From contig CATLBO010000014.1 in NCBI GenBank assembly GCA_949879025.1, positions 1-45,646 of the forward strand: a stretch of DNA of 45,646 nt, read 5' to 3'. The stretch comes from an uncultured Hungatella sp. GTDB lineage: Bacteria; Bacillota; Clostridia; Lachnospirales; Lachnospiraceae. The notes under the pieces are model-generated. The model was given only the letters and a program-made list of their open reading frames with translations, ran no database searches and had not been told where the DNA came from. Made by a program: the position numbers and the translations under genes. Positions 7,238 to 16,123 of the stretch are shown here, piece after piece. Each line of letters starts with the position of its first letter. The first letter of the stretch is position 1.

Positions 7238-7900
7238 TCATCCTCCTTTCTGCCGCTCCACCACTTCCTGCAGTCCTCTTCGGTTCAGAATTCTCAAATA
7301 TCCGTATCCCTTCTCCAGCCACCCCTTCTCTTCAAACTCCTTCAAAACCATGGTAACTGTAGACCGGTTAAGCCCCAGAGAAATAGACAAATCCTCATGC
7401 GTATAAGGGAGCACACCTCCGGCAGTGCCTTTCTCCACAGAATCCGGCTCTATTTCATCCAAAATATAGCTTGCCACCTTTCCATACCTGTCCAACAGGC
7501 ATTGTTCCTCCATTCGGGCAGTCAGGTGATCCATGGTATTGGAACAAAGCTGTAGAAAATGAAGGGCCAGCTCCCCTCTGGTTCGAAAATACGGCAAAAT
7601 ATCCCCTATTCGGAACGAGATCAAGGTAACCTTATTTACCGCCTGGACAGATGCAGGCCGCACACCATTTCCCATAAAAGCCGACTCTCCGAAAATCCGG
7701 CCTGCCTCCGCCACATCCAAAGTCATTTCCCGGCCAGAAGGCAGATTCTGAAAAATCCTAACCCGTCCTTTTAAAATGTAATAGACCTTATCAGCCAAAT
7801 CCCCTTTCATATAAATAAAATGACCTGGCTGAACCTTAAACACAATTCCCGTATCCCTCAGAATTTTTTCCTCCTCCTGAGTAAACACCCTGCCTGCCAT
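7238..7900 (-). CDS. Crp/Fnr-family transcriptional regulator
   Basis: 220 residues. An N-terminal cyclic-nucleotide-binding-like beta-roll (GHFIYMKGDLADKVYYILKG, GESAF) is joined by a dimer helix to a winged HTH near residues 165-205 (THEDLSISLGLNRSTVTMVL). There is no N-terminal Cys cluster of the FNR iron-sulfur type, so the effector is unclear. It is divergent from the ArsR-like regulator at 8024, sharing a 123-bp intergenic region. Its targets are unknown; the adjacent ZIP transporter is a candidate. Confidence 0.88.
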   Translation of the reverse strand: MAGRVFTQEEEKILRDTGIVFKVQPGHFIYMKGDLADKVYYILKGRVRIFQNLPSGREMTLDVAEAGRIFGESAFMGNGVRPASVQAVNKVTLISFRIGDILPYFRTRGELALHFLQLCSNTMDHLTARMEEQCLLDRYGKVASYILDEIEPDSVEKGTAGGVLPYTHEDLSISLGLNRSTVTMVLKEFEEKGWLEKGYGYLRILNRRGLQEVVERQKGG

Positions 7901-8023
7901 GTATCTTCCCTCCTGCCGACTAAAAACATTTCTCCGAAACTGCCGTCCTTTACTTTACTTTTTATGTAATAAAGTATATATTAAAGGCAAATAAACGAAA
8001 TTCCTGTAAGAAAGGAGTTCCCT

Positions 8024-8998
8024 ATGGCTGGAAAAGAAAAACGAACTATTCAAATCATTGGCGAACGCAACATCCATCTTCATCTAAGCAACCCTTCCCA
8101 CCGCCAGCGAATTACTAAAATCGGAAAAGCCCTCTCCTCCTCTGTACGCCTGGAAATCCTGGATATGCTCAAAACCACCCCCCGATCTCTCCAGGAAATC
8201 GCTTCCATCTTGAACATCCCCTTGTCCTCCGCTGCCCTTCACATCAAGACACTGGAAGCGGCAAAGCTGGTCATTACCGAAAGCCAGCCCGGCCTTCATG
8301 GCTCTATGAGGGTGTGTATGTGCAGCCTTCAATCCTTTCATCTGGAAACCTTTGATGCAGATATTGACTCTGCCAGCAAAACCATTTCCCTGGATATGCC
8401 CATTGGAAATTACTGGAACTGCAGCATCTGCCCCACCTGCGGTCTGGCCGACGAGAACGGCCCCATAGACGCCTATGACACCATCCAGTCTTTCTACACC
8501 CCTGCCAGAACCAGAGCTCAGCTTATCTGGTTCAGCAAAGGCTGTCTGGAATACCGCTTCCCCAATATCCACAATCCGCTTCTCCCTTTGTGCGAGATCT
8601 CCTTTTCTATGGAAATCTGTTCGGAAGCTCCGGGATTTTTAGAAAACTGGCCTTCTGACATTACGGTTTCCATTAATCAGACAGAAGTAGGAACCTTCCA
8701 CTCCCCAGGAGATTTCGGCGCCAGAAGGGGAAAGCTTAACCCGCCTGCCTGGCCCAACGGCAACACCCAGTACGGTCTGTTAAAGACCTTTTCTGTCCGG
8801 GAAAAAGGCAGTTACCTGGATGGAATACTCTCCAATCCCTCCATTGGGTTAAAAGACTTAAACATTGAAGCCCAGCCCTATATTTCCTTAACAATCCAAA
8901 TCAAAGAAGATGCAGAATACGCAGGTGGGCTGAACCTTTTCGGCGAAAAATACGGCGATTATCCCCAAGGCATTGTCATGAATCTTACGTACCTCTGA
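8024..8998 (+). CDS. ArsR-like HTH regulator with a large C-terminal domain
   Basis: 324 residues. Residues 30-95 form an ArsR-type winged helix (SSVRLEILDMLKTTPRSLQEIASIL, written here only by its ends SSVRLEIL and SLQEIASIL), preceded by a short beta-rich segment. The remaining 220 residues are beta-rich with a CSICPTCG cysteine cluster near residue 133 that could bind zinc, and aromatic residues reminiscent of carbohydrate-sensing domains. Proteins of this layout are common in Lachnospiraceae, but no ligand is established. The start follows AAGGAG. It is divergent from the Crp/Fnr gene, and no co-directional partner follows, so autoregulation or distant targets are likely. Confidence 0.75.
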   Translation: MAGKEKRTIQIIGERNIHLHLSNPSHRQRITKIGKALSSSVRLEILDMLKTTPRSLQEIASILNIPLSSAALHIKTLEAAKLVITESQPGLHGSMRVCMCSLQSFHLETFDADIDSASKTISLDMPIGNYWNCSICPTCGLADENGPIDAYDTIQSFYTPARTRAQLIWFSKGCLEYRFPNIHNPLLPLCEISFSMEICSEAPGFLENWPSDITVSINQTEVGTFHSPGDFGARRGKLNPPAWPNGNTQYGLLKTFSVREKGSYLDGILSNPSIGLKDLNIEAQPYISLTIQIKEDAEYAGGLNLFGEKYGDYPQGIVMNLTYL

Positions 8999-9016
8999 TC
9001 CATGCTCTGTTTTTCA

Positions 9017-9062
9017 GCCGCATCCGTCCCTGAGTTCCAAACAGACAGGAGACGGATGCGGC
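9017..9062. terminator. Strong stem-loop between convergent genes
   Basis: GCCGCATCCGTC (9017-9028) pairs perfectly with GACGGATGCGGC (9051-9062). It starts about 20 bp after the ArsR-like stop codon and lies between convergent genes. Neither flank has a strong T-run, so it may be a weak terminator or an mRNA end protector. Confidence 0.45.
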
Positions 9063-9153
9063 ATTTACGCCACCCAGTCAATCCATAGCCTGCCAGCATA
9101 CAGGCTAGAGCAAAATCCCCTGCAGGCTGTAAATGTACTGCGGTTCTCCATGT

Positions 9154-10467
9154 TTACCTGCTTTCCTCTCTGTGCAAAAAGGCTCCTGTGATCCCCAGTG
9201 TAACCACCTCTGTCATTGGAGCTGCCATCCATACTCCTGTCATTCCAAATAGCATAGGAAGCAAAAAAATACAGATCAAAAGAATTACCAATCCCCTGGA
9301 AAAGGAAATCACCGCCGACTCAAAAGCCCTTCCGGTAGCCGTAAAATAAAATGATGTAATAGTATTTATCCCGGAAAAGAAAAAAGAAACCATAAAAATC
9401 CCCATGCCTGCGCCTATCATTTCCCGCACATATTCACTTCTGACAAACCATCCTCCATACCAGTCAGAAATCGCTGCCATGATCAAAAATACTACTGCCC
9501 CTGCTGCAAATACATACTGGTTGGTCTTTCTTCTGATATCCGCCGCCAGCTTCTTCTCCTCCGCTCCATAACAAAAGCTTATAAGGGGACTAGCCCCCTG
9601 TCCGAACCCGACCACAACCATGCTGAATACATAAGAGATGTATCCCACAACAGTAAAAGCCGTCACGCCGTCCGCTCCAATCCTTCTCATAATTACGAAA
9701 TTATAGGCAAACATTGCAATTCCTGTAGACATTTCCCCAATAAACTCCGAACTGCCGTTTAGAATCCCTCTTATGAATATTTCCCAGGAAAAGCGGAATT
9801 TTCCCAAACGGTAAATCTCTGCCCTTCTCAAAAAATAACCGGACATGCACCCCAGGGAAACCATGCCGGAAATAAGAGAAGCCAGCGCAATCCCCGAAGC
9901 CCCAAACGTCATAAGTCCTGCAAAATAGTAATCCAGTGCTACATTCAGCAAGACATTTAAGACTGTCACCTTCATATAAAATTCCGGATTTCCCTCCCCC
10001 CGGATAAACATCCCGAAAGAAGAGCTTATTACCATAATCGGATATTCCAAAAGCATAATCTGGTAATATGCCATGAAATGCTCCATCACCTGATCCTCTG
10101 CCCTCAGCACGGAAAGCATTGACTCAAGGCCAAATGCCATGACACCGCTTATGCCCAAAGAAACTGCAGCTGCAGTCACAATGGTCTGGCGAAACACCTG
10201 TCTGCACCGCTCCCAGTCTCCTGCCCCATGGGCCATGCCTGCAATGGCCACTCCCCCGATAGAAACCATCAGCCCTGCCGCCAGATACAAATAGACAATC
10301 GGCAGCCCCAGGTTAACCGCCGCGATGCCTTCCTTTCCCACATAATTCCCCATGAAAAATCCGTCTGCAACCGTAATAAACGCCGTCAGCACCATGGAAA
10401 TAATCGCCGGAACCGAATACTCCATGATCTTCTTTGCCGTGTTTTGCCTGATCTCCTCTAAATTCAT
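9154..10467 (-). CDS. MATE-family multidrug/metabolite exporter
   Basis: 437 residues with twelve predicted membrane helices in two homologous halves, typical of the MATE (NorM/DinF-like) family. Such exporters are driven by Na+ or H+. The N-terminus (KKIMEYSVPAIISMVLTA) and FFMGNYVGKEGIAAVNLG fit the first and second helices, and GFGQGASPLISFCYGA fits the start of the second half. The start follows GGAGGGTGC. It lies 86 bp downstream of the AraC/GyrI regulator in the same orientation, an arrangement that suggests drug-responsive control. The substrate is unknown. Confidence 0.9.
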   Translation of the reverse strand: MNLEEIRQNTAKKIMEYSVPAIISMVLTAFITVADGFFMGNYVGKEGIAAVNLGLPIVYLYLAAGLMVSIGGVAIAGMAHGAGDWERCRQVFRQTIVTAAAVSLGISGVMAFGLESMLSVLRAEDQVMEHFMAYYQIMLLEYPIMVISSSFGMFIRGEGNPEFYMKVTVLNVLLNVALDYYFAGLMTFGASGIALASLISGMVSLGCMSGYFLRRAEIYRLGKFRFSWEIFIRGILNGSSEFIGEMSTGIAMFAYNFVIMRRIGADGVTAFTVVGYISYVFSMVVVGFGQGASPLISFCYGAEEKKLAADIRRKTNQYVFAAGAVVFLIMAAISDWYGGWFVRSEYVREMIGAGMGIFMVSFFFSGINTITSFYFTATGRAFESAVISFSRGLVILLICIFLLPMLFGMTGVWMAAPMTEVVTLGITGAFLHREESR

Positions 10468-10553
10468 AAAAGCACCCTCCTTATAATGAATAAATCATGT
10501 CCATTATAAGAAAGGTGCAAATTATATACTTCTGAATTCTTGCCATGCAGCGC

Positions 10554-11402
10554 TTACTTAACCGGCACGCATATATCCAGTTCCATATTCATGGCAGCGC
10601 AGTCTACCCTGTGGTAAATATCAAACAGATTTCTTTCCGGGTCCACCTGATAACATGTCCTGGGCAGCCACACCATAAAGATCGTCTGGTATGCGGCATA
10701 AATTTCCGTGACATGCCCATTAAAATGATAGACAGCGCATCTGCCGCCCCGTATGGTAGCCGTATTTTCCAGAGGGCAGCCCTTCTCCACGCTCATGCAA
10801 ATATCATAAAGGCAGTTTTCTGCCTTCGTTACCTCCGGATCATCATAAGTTCTCTCTAAAAATTTCGTATCCTGCGTAACATAGTCCCTGTATTGTTCCA
10901 AAAACCGTCCCCAGTCCCTGCAAAGTTTTCCATAGCTTCCAAATCGTCTCTCATAAATGACGTGGTAGTCCTTCACATCCTCCATTGTAATTTTCTTTCT
11001 GCACTCCTGAAAACTTTCCGTGTTCCAGTTTTCGTGGCGAAAAACCGGATGTTCCTTACGCAAAAAACAGCATCTTTTTCTGAATACAGCAGGACTCATA
11101 TGGTAATGCAGCTTAAATGCAGAACTGTAATTGGAAGAACTGTACCCATAATCAGCGCTGATCTCCGTTATCAGGCGCCCGCTTTCCGTCTTCAGCCGAA
11201 ATGCGCTTTGCTCAATCCTGACCCGTTTAATGAACCCATAAACGCTTTCCCCTGTCTGCGCTTTAAAAAGCCGACAGAAATAATATTTGGAAAAATGACA
11301 GTATTCTGCCACGTCCTCCAGTCTTATGCCCTCTTCTGCGTGCAGCAGTATATAATCAATTGCCTGATTTACGGTCTCGTTGGTAATCATAGGCCTCATC
11401 AT
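10554..11402 (-). CDS. AraC-type regulator with GyrI-like effector domain
   Basis: 282 residues. The N-terminal ~105 residues hold the double AraC HTH (LEDVAEYCHFSKYYFCRLFK and ISADYGYSSSNYSSAFK). The C-terminal ~155 residues resemble the GyrI/effector-binding fold (VIYERRFGSYGKL) that binds hydrophobic drugs in Rob- and BmrR-type regulators. Position just upstream of the MATE gene suggests it activates that exporter in response to a small molecule. The start could be the first, second or fifth codon; no clearly superior ribosome binding site separates them. Confidence 0.85.
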   Translation of the reverse strand: MMRPMITNETVNQAIDYILLHAEEGIRLEDVAEYCHFSKYYFCRLFKAQTGESVYGFIKRVRIEQSAFRLKTESGRLITEISADYGYSSSNYSSAFKLHYHMSPAVFRKRCCFLRKEHPVFRHENWNTESFQECRKKITMEDVKDYHVIYERRFGSYGKLCRDWGRFLEQYRDYVTQDTKFLERTYDDPEVTKAENCLYDICMSVEKGCPLENTATIRGGRCAVYHFNGHVTEIYAAYQTIFMVWLPRTCYQVDPERNLFDIYHRVDCAAMNMELDICVPVK

Positions 11403-11499
11403 TCCGTCCTCACCTGTTTTTGATCAGAGACCAGTCCTGCAGACTGCTCATACGGCCCCTGCAGCCCCAAGGCCCGTCTTCCGGCCGGTGGAGCACTTA

Positions 11500-12366
11500 T
11501 CAGCAATTGCCTGTAAACACATATTCCAGATGCTTTCTTGCTGTCTCCGCCAGTCTGTACACCTGCCCTATGTCTGTAGCGTCTCTGTCCGTCATGTGGT
11601 ATCTGGGGAAAAACCGGGTCACATGAAGGGGAATCTTCCTGTCCACTGATGCGATCCAGCTGGATTCCGCCTCCATCTCCTCTGCGCTGTCATTTTCACC
11701 AGGCACAATCAGCGTGGTAAGTTCCACATGGCAGTCCTTTGCCGCACGAACGATAAACGCTTTTACCATCTCCAAACTGCCGCCCAGTTTCCCATAGTAT
11801 TCCTCTGAAAACCCTTTTAAATCAATATTCATGGCATCAATAAAAGGCAGCAGTTCCTCCAGGACTTCCAGCGATACCGTCCCATTGGTCACCGCCACGC
11901 TGTCCATGCCGTACTCCTTGACCAGCCTGGCAGTATCCCGAACAAATTCCCAGCCGATCAAAGGTTCATTGTACGTAAATGCCACTCCTGCATTGCCATC
12001 CTTTTTATGTTCCCATGCTATTTTAGCCAGTTCACCGGGAGCCATAAATATGGTTTTGGGCATTGAGTCTCCTCTTTTGTTGTCACGTCCTCCCTTAAAG
12101 TCCGGATGCGCCTCAAAGGAAATGGCATGATTCTGGCAAAACGGGCATCTTAGATTGCACCCGTAGCTGCCTGCTGACAAAATCAGGCTTCCGGGACGGA
12201 ATCTTTTCAGCGGCTTCTTCTCAATGGGATCGAAAGCCAGGGCAGTCACCTGCCCGTAATTCTCACACACAATCTCTCCGTTTACATTTTTTCTCGCTCC
12301 GCACAATCCTCGCTGTCCTTCCTCAAGGCGGCAGCAGTGTATGCATGTATGGCAAACTGTTGTCAT
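11500..12366 (-). CDS. amrS: AmmeMemoRadiSam-type radical SAM enzyme (AmrS-like)
   Basis: 288 residues. The radical SAM motif is C70-x3-C74-x2-C77 in YGCNLRCPFCQNH. An N-terminal Cys-rich segment (C5, C8, C11, C12, C22) may bind an extra metal or cluster. YNEPLIGWEF, LVIPGEN-like LIVPGENDS and PLHVTRFFPRYHMTD are family signatures. In other genomes the gene is linked to the Memo and AMMECR1 homologues, but neither is in this window. Its reaction is unproven; the family is related to glycyl-radical-enzyme activases. It follows the PHP gene by 38 bp and may be the last gene of the hydrogenase-linked leftward operon. Confidence 0.88.
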   Translation of the reverse strand: MTTVCHTCIHCCRLEEGQRGLCGARKNVNGEIVCENYGQVTALAFDPIEKKPLKRFRPGSLILSAGSYGCNLRCPFCQNHAISFEAHPDFKGGRDNKRGDSMPKTIFMAPGELAKIAWEHKKDGNAGVAFTYNEPLIGWEFVRDTARLVKEYGMDSVAVTNGTVSLEVLEELLPFIDAMNIDLKGFSEEYYGKLGGSLEMVKAFIVRAAKDCHVELTTLIVPGENDSAEEMEAESSWIASVDRKIPLHVTRFFPRYHMTDRDATDIGQVYRLAETARKHLEYVFTGNC

Positions 12367-12404
12367 AAAATATAGTCCCTCTTATCTCACGGCAGAACTT
12401 ATTT

Positions 12405-13127
12405 TCAGTTTTTTCCTCCGGCCAGTGCCTCCAGCACCCCTCTGACGCTTTTTTCCCTTACATGCAGCGTCAATTCCGGTTCATGGATGTGTTCCAGATA
12501 ATGGGCGTCGGAATTGCTGATAATCCTGCAGCTTTCCAGATAGGGATTCTCCTTCTTCACCTTGTGCAGCTTTGTCAAATCCTTCACCTCTGCCACAGTA
12601 AACCTGCTGTCCGGAGGAATAAATCCCAGATTGGCAATAAGGCTGTTGGCTGCTTTATCCACATGGGCAGGAAACATAAGTCCCCCGAATCGCTGCACTG
12701 TCTCCCACAGTCCCTCAAAAGATATATCCGTGGCATTGATCAGCAGATTCGGCACAATGCCGCATACCTGATCTTCCAAATTATAGATCTGCTGCTTTCC
12801 GAAAATCTCTTCCTTATTAGGAAATGCCATCAAATGCTCATATACGTAGGCGTCAAAATCCATAGCAGCCGCCAATTCCTCAAACAGGCACACTGCATGA
12901 ACCTCCTCCGACGTGTTAATCTCCATTCCGGGAATCGCAAGTATCCCGTACTCCTGGGCTGCTGCCAAAACGGCGGGGCAGTTTCTGCAGGAGTTGTGAT
13001 CAGTCACCGCAATCACATCCAGACCCTTAACAGCCGCCATGCCTGCAATATTAGCCGGGGTCATGTCGTCGTCTCCGCATGGTGAGAGGCAGGAATGGAT
13101 GTGCAGGTCATAATATAATTCAGCCAT
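12405..13127 (-). CDS. PHP-domain phosphoesterase
   Basis: 240 residues, a complete PHP domain. Metal-binding motifs are DLHIHS (H9, H11) followed by PCGDDDMTP, VTDHNS, the central Glu of PGMEINTSEE, a PAHVDK His and the NSDAHYLEH motif near the C-terminus. PHP proteins hydrolyse phosphomonoesters with two or three metal ions; the substrate is not determined. The start overlaps the 3' end of the DRTGG-like gene by 8 bp, showing translational coupling. Placement in the hydrogenase-linked operon suggests a signalling phosphatase or nucleotide phosphoesterase rather than histidinol phosphatase; that is inference. Confidence 0.85.
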   Translation of the reverse strand: MAELYYDLHIHSCLSPCGDDDMTPANIAGMAAVKGLDVIAVTDHNSCRNCPAVLAAAQEYGILAIPGMEINTSEEVHAVCLFEELAAAMDFDAYVYEHLMAFPNKEEIFGKQQIYNLEDQVCGIVPNLLINATDISFEGLWETVQRFGGLMFPAHVDKAANSLIANLGFIPPDSRFTVAEVKDLTKLHKVKKENPYLESCRIISNSDAHYLEHIHEPELTLHVREKSVRGVLEALAGGKN

Positions 13128-13455
13128 GAAGCAGCTGATGTACTCTCAGGGCTGCCTCAAAAACAGGCTCTTCCGTAGCCAGCAGAGTCACTCCCTGCTG
13201 CTGCGCCCTGGCACGGCACATGTCGTCCGGCTGTGCGTTTTCTGCCAGAATTACGCAGGCCACGTCAGCCAGCGTGGCTACTGCAATGGTATTTACATTG
13301 CCCATAACCGTCACCCATGCGCTCATTGACGGTGCCCTTCCCATGGCAACGCTTAACAGATCGCAGCAGAAGATTCCTGTTATCTGTCTGGAAAGATCAT
13401 CCCCCTCCACAACAACCTGAAATATGCCTTTCTCAATCAATTCTTCCACAGTCAT
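13120..13455 (-). CDS. DRTGG-like regulatory domain protein
   Basis: 111 residues from the ATG at 13453-13455, which follows AGGAGA; a longer frame upstream lacks a site. The fold resembles the DRTGG domain (IFCCDLLSVAMGR, WVTVMGNVNTIAVATLADVACVILAENA), alternating beta and alpha elements like the sequence at 15418-15765. DRTGG domains accompany CBS and phosphotransacetylase modules and bind ligands of unknown type. It lies in the conserved hydrogenase-linked set, overlapping the PHP gene and following the sensory hydrogenase gene by 71 bp. Confidence 0.7.
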   Translation of the reverse strand: MTVEELIEKGIFQVVVEGDDLSRQITGIFCCDLLSVAMGRAPSMSAWVTVMGNVNTIAVATLADVACVILAENAQPDDMCRARAQQQGVTLLATEEPVFEAALRVHQLLHG

Positions 13456-13526
13456 ATATCCGTCTCTCCTATTTCTTCTGCCCCTCTTTAACCTTGTGTC
13501 CCTGCTTCTCAATGCGGGGCCATAAT

Positions 13527-14942
13527 CTACTCTTCTTCCGCCCCTACGCTTTCGTCCTTTACCTTACTGTCCAGAATCGTCATCTCTTCCGAGATCATCT
13601 GTATGTATTCCTTCAGGGCATTCATTCTGCTCTTGTCACCGTTTTCGCTTTCCCTCTCCGCCAAGTCCTCAGCCAGGACAGCCACCTCCTGGGACAGCTT
13701 GTGCAGATTTTCCCTCAGATAATAGATGCAGTCCCGCTCACTGGCCTCCCCCCGGACAATATCTTCTGCCAAAGCCTTGCAGGTAGGTGCTCCGCAAGAA
13801 CCGCAGTCCAATCCCGGCAGACGTTTGCACAGCCGCTCCACCCGCTCCAGCCTGGAAAAGCTCTCCATCATATTATCACCCAGGCGGAACACAGGCTCAA
13901 ATTCCACTCCTGTAGTCCAGGGCACGTATTCCTTTGACCCTTCCTCCATATGGCTTCTGGCCACTGGCATGTATTTCCGCAGACGCTTCAGCTTCACTTC
14001 CGCCACGTATGGATTTTCCACCGTCAGGACGCCGCCTACGCACCCGCCGTTGCAGGCATTCAGCTCTACAAACTGGAGATTGTCAAACTTCTCATCCTCC
14101 AGATCCTCCAGTACCCGAATCACATTCTCAATGCCGTCTGCCGCCAAATAATTTTCTGAAAACAGCCCGCTGGCCTCTCCTCCGCTGCGTCCCCAGCTGA
14201 TGCCGATCTTTCCGGAAGCACTTAGTTCTTCCGGATCTTCTCCCACTGCCTTCATGTGAGACAGAAGCTGCGGATAAACCTCTTTAATGGCAAGCACATG
14301 GTCCACCTGGCTTTTCTCCGTGCCCAAAGGAGCCTTCACATAAGTTACCTTGGACGGACACGGGGAAATAAAGAAGATGCCGATCTTCTCCCTTGGAAGC
14401 CCTGTATCCCTGATGGCTTTTTCCGCCGCCAGCGCAGCCGCAACCTCAATCGGAGGATTCAGAGGAAGCAGATGGGGAATCAGGTTAGGGAACCGCACCC
14501 GGATCAGGCGTACCACCGACGGGCAGGCTGTGCTGATAATGGGAACCTGATCCTGATGTCCTGAAATATACTGCCTGGTAGCTTCGGATACGATCTCCGC
14601 TGCTCCGCTGACCTCCACCACATCATCAAACCCCATAAATTTCAGCGCATTCAGTACAATGTTCACGTCCTCCAGGTTGTTAAACTGGCTGTACAGAGAC
14701 GGAGCCGGCAGAGCAACCGCATACTCATACTGACGAATGACCTCCAGTTTGTCATAAGTGGCAATCTTTGCATGATGGGGGCAAATACGGATGCACTCCC
14801 CACAGTCAATGCAGAATTTGCCGTTAATCTGCGCCTTTCCGTCCCTGACTCGTATAGCCTGGGTCGGACAGCGCTTAATGCAGTTGATGCATCCCTTGCA
14901 TAAGGCTGCCTCCAGCCGCACGGAATGATAGAATTTATCCAT
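13527..14942 (-). CDS. hydS: HydS-type putative sensory [FeFe] hydrogenase
   Basis: 471 residues. Order: two 4Fe-4S ferredoxin motifs (C15, C18, C21, C25; C44, C47, C50, C54), an H-cluster domain, a 4-Cys Fes/PSF-type motif (LDCGSCGAPTC, C380, C383, C388, plus C405) and an acidic, helical C-terminus. H-cluster ligands are kept: C140 in STACPS, C195 in SPCPSK, C297 and C301 in NACNGGCVGG. The motif-1 proton-relay Cys of catalytic enzymes (TSCCP) is Ala, as described for sensory HydS proteins. It therefore probably senses H2 or redox state. The start at 14942 has AGAGGGG 7 bp upstream, unlike the in-frame ATG six codons earlier. It is not expected to be a major catalyst. Confidence 0.85.
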   Translation of the reverse strand: MDKFYHSVRLEAALCKGCINCIKRCPTQAIRVRDGKAQINGKFCIDCGECIRICPHHAKIATYDKLEVIRQYEYAVALPAPSLYSQFNNLEDVNIVLNALKFMGFDDVVEVSGAAEIVSEATRQYISGHQDQVPIISTACPSVVRLIRVRFPNLIPHLLPLNPPIEVAAALAAEKAIRDTGLPREKIGIFFISPCPSKVTYVKAPLGTEKSQVDHVLAIKEVYPQLLSHMKAVGEDPEELSASGKIGISWGRSGGEASGLFSENYLAADGIENVIRVLEDLEDEKFDNLQFVELNACNGGCVGGVLTVENPYVAEVKLKRLRKYMPVARSHMEEGSKEYVPWTTGVEFEPVFRLGDNMMESFSRLERVERLCKRLPGLDCGSCGAPTCKALAEDIVRGEASERDCIYYLRENLHKLSQEVAVLAEDLAERESENGDKSRMNALKEYIQMISEEMTILDSKVKDESVGAEEE

Positions 14943-14995
14943 CTTCCAACCCCTCTCCATTTTTATAATCTGTTAGGCAAATGCCTTCTCCTGCC

Positions 14996-15418
14996 TTACA
15001 GCTTGACCACCATAGTAATGGTAGTCCCCACCCCAAGCTCTGTCTCAATACTCATCTTGTCTGTATACTTCTTCATATTAGGCAGTCCCATGCCTGCCCC
15101 AAAACCTAAAGATCTAACCTCGTCAGGCGCAGTAGACCATCCTGCCTGCATAGCCTGCTCCACATTGGGAATTCCTGGCCCTCTGTCAGCCAGGATCATC
15201 CTGATCTCCTCAGGAGAAATCTCCACTGTGATCTTCCCGCCTTTCGCATGGATCACCATATTGATCTCCCCCTCATACATGGCAATAGCCACCTTCCTAA
15301 TCGCTGCAGGGGAAACCCCTACCTGTTTCAGCTTGCTCTTTACGTCACTGCTGGCCTCCCCTGCCCTGGTAAAGTCATCCGGGGAAATCTCATAAGTCAG
15401 AGCAATCACATCTGCCAT
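14996..15418 (-). CDS. RsbT/RsbW-like ATP-binding kinase
   Basis: 140 residues, a lone GHKL ATPase domain. Motifs: the N-box YEGEINMVIHAKGG, G1 box ADRGPGIPN, G2 box GFGAGMGLPNMKKY and the final VGTTITMVV strand. It has no phosphoacceptor His domain, so it fits the anti-sigma/switch-kinase (RsbT, SpoIIAB) class that phosphorylates Ser or Thr of a partner. Its start overlaps the stop of the DRTGG gene by one base (TAATG), so they are made together. A target in the same set (DRTGG proteins or the HydS C-terminus) is likely but unproven. Confidence 0.85.
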   Translation of the reverse strand: MADVIALTYEISPDDFTRAGEASSDVKSKLKQVGVSPAAIRKVAIAMYEGEINMVIHAKGGKITVEISPEEIRMILADRGPGIPNVEQAMQAGWSTAPDEVRSLGFGAGMGLPNMKKYTDKMSIETELGVGTTITMVVKL

Positions 15419-15765
15419 TATACTGCACCTCCATGAAGTCCTGCCTCATACAGCATCCCACAGGAAGAAAACATTCTGTGCCCTGTTTCAAGCACTACCA
15501 GATCCCGCTCTTTTGCCATCTCCAGAATCGTCTCGTCCGGTTTTTTCCCTCTTACGAAAATAATGCACACAATATCCAGCATCTCTGCAGTCCGAATCAC
15601 CTGCGGATTGCACAGTCCTGTCAGCAAAATCGAGTGATCCTTGGAAAATGCCAACACATCGCTCATCATATCAGAACCGCAGGCGCTTTTCACTTCCTGA
15701 TCCAGAAGCTCCTCCCCCACCAGAACTCTTGCACCAAGAACATTCATCGCATCTCTTACAGTCAT
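15418..15765 (-). CDS. DRTGG-domain protein
   Basis: 115 residues covering one DRTGG domain (VRDAMNVLGARVLVGEE, then SDMMSDVLAF, LTGLCNPQVIRTAEMLDI). It is the first gene of the leftward set and is divergent from hndA across a 358-bp region. Homologous small DRTGG proteins stand beside [FeFe] hydrogenase genes in Thermotoga and Clostridia. Ligand and partner are unknown. The start follows AGGAGGGG. Confidence 0.82.
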   Translation of the reverse strand: MTVRDAMNVLGARVLVGEELLDQEVKSACGSDMMSDVLAFSKDHSILLTGLCNPQVIRTAEMLDIVCIIFVRGKKPDETILEMAKERDLVVLETGHRMFSSCGMLYEAGLHGGAV

Positions 15766-16123
15766 AATTCCCCTCCTGATTTAAATAAACTTATGATAAT
15801 AATATGTAACCATCCGCACCAGGCAGCAGCTGCCTCTGCACGGATCTGGCAGACTGCCTCTCCCCTTATGCGTCTGCTTGCACCTTTCTATCAATAAGAA
15901 TACCATCCGGCGAGAAGATGTTCAACATATTTCCTATTTTTCACTGTCTTTTTTCTTCCTTTTTTTGCAAAATCAAGTCTTTTCTTGGATACTTCTTTGT
16001 TTTTCTGATATTCTTATGGATTTTTTGTCATTAACATGGTAAGATACTATATGGATTGCATGAATTTTGTAGTAGCTCAGATATTACCAGATTTCAATTA
16101 TATTTAGTTAGGAGGATATTAAC
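15766..16123. other. Divergent control region of the hydrogenase locus
   Basis: 358 bp without a gene, T-rich near 15930-16030. It must contain promoters for the leftward sensory set and for the hnd operon. A rightward promoter is predicted at 16025-16053. I saw no clear Rex palindrome and no convincing riboswitch. Confidence 0.5.
16025..16053 (+). promoter_or_regulatory. Predicted promoter of the hnd operon
   Basis: TTGTCA (16025-16030), 17-bp spacer, TATATG (16048-16053). Transcription would begin near 16060, about 64 bp before the hndA start, which has an AGGAGG site at 16110-16116. Confidence 0.45.

Noticed and set aside
15880-16123. Possible Rex operator (TTGTCATTAACA) in the hydrogenase control region
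   Set aside because: Only one half resembles the TTGTTAA-N4-TTAACAA palindrome and the two halves overlap, so it is not a convincing Rex site.
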